A stretch of 64,000 bases of DNA from Lepidostoma basale (taxonomy: Eukaryota; Arthropoda; Insecta; Trichoptera; Lepidostomatidae), in NCBI GenBank assembly GCA_022606425.2, contig JAHDVF020000467.1, positions 248,001 to 312,000 on the forward strand, in the 5' to 3' direction. This document shows, piece after piece, positions 61,409 through 64,000 of this stretch. Under the pieces are notes generated by a model. It saw only the letters and a program-made list of their open reading frames with translations, did no database searches and was not told where the DNA came from. Every line of letters starts with the position of its first letter. The stretch's first letter is position 1. The position numbers and the translations under genes were made by a program.

Positions 61409-62440
61409 CTAACTAACCATCACGCCGTTTTCCGGAGGTGTAAGCAGAAAGGATGGAATGCCACACTGTCTCCATCCTGGCATTACTCTCGGGCCCCTTC
61501 GATTGTTCCGACTTGGAACATGACCTCCTTTAAGTATTATAATTTAAATAATTTAGTCATGCCATGTCTACCTCGGCCATCCTCAACTTCTTTTTCCATT
61601 TAAACTTCTTGTCTATTTATAGGGTTGGGACCAGAACTCCATTGTGAACGGCCGTTTTCACTTTCATTGATATGTAACCCTAATGTATGGAAGCGAAGCA
61701 TGGAACTGGCAGAAGAAGAATTAGAGCAGAATAAATGCAGTTGAGATGAGGTCCCTAAGACGTATGTGTGGTAAAACGATATACGACAGAATCTCTCAAA
61801 TGCTGATATAAGAAAGAAATGTAGAGCGAAAGAAGGTATTATGAACAAAATTATGAAAGGATCGCTGCGTTGGAGCGGGCATATGGAGCGCATGGATGGA
61901 GAAAGAGTGGTTAAGAAAGTATACGTTAATGATGTAAACGGAGTACGGAGTCGAGGCAGACCGAGAAAAACATGGTATGACCAAATTAATCAAATTTTAA
62001 AGGTTGGTCATGTTAGAAGTCGGAAGAATCGATTCCGTGTATGACTCGCTGTATGAATGTGGAGGAATCTAGAGAGGTGTGTCAGGATAGAGTAGTGTGG
62101 CGCTCCATTCTCTCTGCCTACGGCGTGATGGTTTGTTGTTGTTGTTTTAACCAATCTCTTCTCATCCATTCGTTCCATATGACCGAACCACCTTAGTGAC
62201 TCTTTCTTAATTTAATTTAGGACGCATTCATACGCCTTATATTGCTGACTTCTTCATTAGGTATTCCATCACACATTGTTTCTACGCACATTCTTTTTTT
62301 ACTAATATCTACGGCATTTATTCAACTTCTATTCTTCTTCTGCCAACTGTAAGCTTCACTTCTATACATAAGGGTCGGCAATAGAACTCTATTGTACACT
62401 GCAATATTTAATTCGATTTGCAGTGATGATTTTGTGATTG
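61409..62440 (-). mobile_element. Family A LINE, split by a younger copy
   Basis: 61409-61620 and 62146-62420 together match 50475-50960 in order. The middle is the younger insertion at 61621-62145. Confidence 0.75.
61621..62145 (+). mobile_element. Family A LINE with 5' inversion
   Basis: The first 52 bases (gggttgggaccagaactcca onward) are in reverse orientation. From 61676 (taaccctaatgtatggaagc) the element runs forward to the TTGTTG tail at 62130-62145. This is the structure made by twin priming during LINE insertion. Confidence 0.8.
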
Positions 62441-62530
62441 AGACTACATTCTCTTTAACCGGCTTTTTCGTTATCCGGCCCTGGGTCCGTCCCGTCAAGG
62501 CCGGTTAAGAGGGCGTATACTAGCAACTTG
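62440..62530 (+). mobile_element. Tigger-type 5' end
   Basis: The strand carries ctctttaaccggctttttcg, ttatccggcc and, further in, aggccggttaagagggcg, like the CCGG-rich subterminal sites of Tigger elements. The right end is not in the window. Confidence 0.5.
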
Positions 62531-62639
62531 AACGTCTGGCAACGCCGCGACTGAGTCAGTCACTCTGCGTCTGCTCTGAGATGAGCATCGCAAATTTTGC
62601 AGTGTTTTTTTAATATTCTAAAGTGTTTTTTTAAAGAAA

Positions 62640-63122
62640 ATGAGTGGAGTTAAGAGGAAGCGTGTTGTTGTGTCAGTGGAGCAGAAGTTACAAGCTATCG
62701 GGCGACTTGAAAAGGGTGAATCGGTACAACGAATTAGTGAAGATCTAAATGTTGGAAGGAGTACGGTTAAAAACTGGCGCCAAAACAAAAAAGCTATTCA
62801 AGATTTTTGCGCACAGATCGAGTCTGAAAAATCTTTGTCTGTTAGGCGAACATTAAGGAAACCGCTTAATGAACAGGTAGACGAAGCGTTGTGGATTTGG
62901 TTCAGGAAAGAGCGTCATAAAGGAACGCCGATAAGTGGTCCGATTTTAAAAGAAAAAGCTGTGATCCTACATGAGAATTTTAATAATGGGGGCCAGTTCG
63001 TAGCTAGTGATGGGTGGCTATATCGCTGGAAAAAACGCCACGGTGTTCAATTTCCAAGTGTGTGCGGTGAAAAACTCTCATCTAACCCACAAGCAACAGA
63101 TGAATGGAAAATCAAGCCCAAG
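62640..63122 (+). CDS. CENP-B/jerky-type DNA-binding exon
   Basis: ATG at 62640 opens 161 codons ending at the donor GTAAAT (63123), phase 0. Residues 1-60 form the first helix-turn-helix (VVVSVEQKLQAIGRLEKGES, VGRSTVKNWRQNKKAI). Residues 70-145 form the CENP-B/Tc5 domain (RKERHKGTPISGPILKEKA, ASDGWLYRWKKRHGVQF). It ends CGEKLSSNPQATDEWKIKPK. It is the closest relative of the exon at 8932 (same GEKLS end). The DDE domain is not found in the remaining 880 bases; a LINE scrap (63130-63215) follows the donor. Confidence 0.78.
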
Positions 63123-63129
63123 GTAAATC

Positions 63130-63215
63130 TTCTTCTTCTTTCTGTGTCCTGTCAGGTGTCTCCAACGTTGACTATCACCCTTCATAGTGATGACCTGGGG
63201 AAAAATATCGTAAGT
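63130..63215 (-). mobile_element. Family E LINE, terminal scrap
   Basis: cctgtcaggtgtctccaacg then tgactatcacccttcat is the complement of the family E end, as at 18370-18480. Confidence 0.6.
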
Positions 63216-64000
63216 GGTATACTCGTATAAGGTTCCCACCACCACCCGAGACTGTTATATGACGCAGCGACGCCCTTTCGTCAGTCTCGCTGCACTATCT
63301 AGGCCTGTTCCTTGTCCATCCGGGACTTACGTTAATTTAATTTAGCCTTTTCTTGTCATCAATCAAAAGGGTGACAGACCACATTTAATCTATTCTTTTA
63401 ACCTTTTATATCTCCCGCGCGGCCTCACATCTCTTTATTATGAAATAAAATCAGAAGTAAATATTATATAAAACACACCTTAAATTAGTAAAAAAAAAAA
63501 ACACATTAAAATGATATAAAACACACATTAATTCACAATACACAATAGGACAAATATATAACAAACTAAATTTTAAAACAAGAAGAAGATGGTGTATGAG
63601 AGAGGCGGGAAGATGTTAAGTAAGAATGAATAAATTGGGATGGGATGGATGGAGGACAGGTTTTAGAAAGAGCAGAAATGAATTTAAAAAAAAAAACAGT
63701 ATATATAAAAGACACATTATAAAGAGAAAAGTAGATCAGAACACACCCACCAAGGGGCAGTGTAGTGAACAGGAGCCAGTGGCAACATCCATGAGCAGCA
63801 ACTCAGGGGCGCAGAAACAGAAAACAAAACTAAAATGCACAAAACTATTGTAACAATCATAGCGAACATACTATTCATAATTATCACAATAATTATAATA
63901 GCAATAATACCATAATAATAACATAACCAAAGACAAAGATAATAATAATAATTTATTTATAACTATCAAAGTAATCATAATAGCAATAATAACACAACCA
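63216..64000. other. AT-rich spacer, no clear gene
   Basis: The open frame 63626-63853 has low-complexity composition and no recognisable domain. The right edge is rich in ATA repeats. Confidence 0.4.

Noticed and set aside
63626..63853. 75-codon plus-strand frame near the right edge
   Set aside because: Low-complexity, Lys/Gln/Ser-rich translation of AT-rich sequence with no domain, splice support or repeat identity.
1..64000. CRISPR arrays, bacterial operons or ribosome binding sites
   Set aside because: Introns, SINEs, LINEs and THAP/MADF genes show that the sequence is eukaryotic. No regularly spaced direct repeats of CRISPR type are present.

Overview
This is a eukaryotic window with no bacterial features. 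The repeat content and gene families point to an arthropod, most likely an insect with a large, repeat-rich, AT-rich genome. The evidence is MADF-BESS genes with an intron inside the MADF domain, a THAP gene with the usual intron, TCAGT-type initiators, mariner, hAT, piggyBac-like, Transib-like and pogo/Tigger DNA transposons, and very many truncated non-LTR retrotransposons. I cannot name the species.

Most of the sequence is interspersed repeat. The dominant family, called family A here, is a 5'-truncated LINE that ends in short GTTA/TTAG runs. It is present in about 30 copies on both strands, often nested, and its best copy (22637-23870, minus) still encodes most of a reverse transcriptase. 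At least ten other LINE families are represented by 3' ends only. There is also a tRNA-headed SINE family, and several foldback elements carry hammerhead ribozyme cores of the type known from Penelope-like elements.

Against this background lies a second layer that is one-sided. A series of coding exons, nearly all for DNA-binding domains, lies entirely on the plus strand: THAP (3819/7109), CENP-B-type (8932, 16589, 31245, 35919, 44303, 46610, 62640), a DUF4817-like start (12399), a basic-region exon (15037), MADF-BESS (19490/24896 and 34204/38714), two copies of a small helix-turn-helix gene (49976/50323 and 59158/60769) and an acidic exon with a BESS-like end (54293). Most of these open reading frames start at an ATG, run through one DNA-binding domain and stop at a good splice donor. 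The MADF donors are in phase 1 and fit their own BESS exon. Almost all the others are in phase 0 and have no private 3' exon; the only clear phase-0 terminal acceptor is 54293.

My reading is that the window may be an array of alternative DNA-binding first exons, several captured from Tigger transposons, that share downstream exons in the manner of a protocadherin cluster. The alternative is a set of independent decayed transposase genes. Transcript junctions would decide between them.
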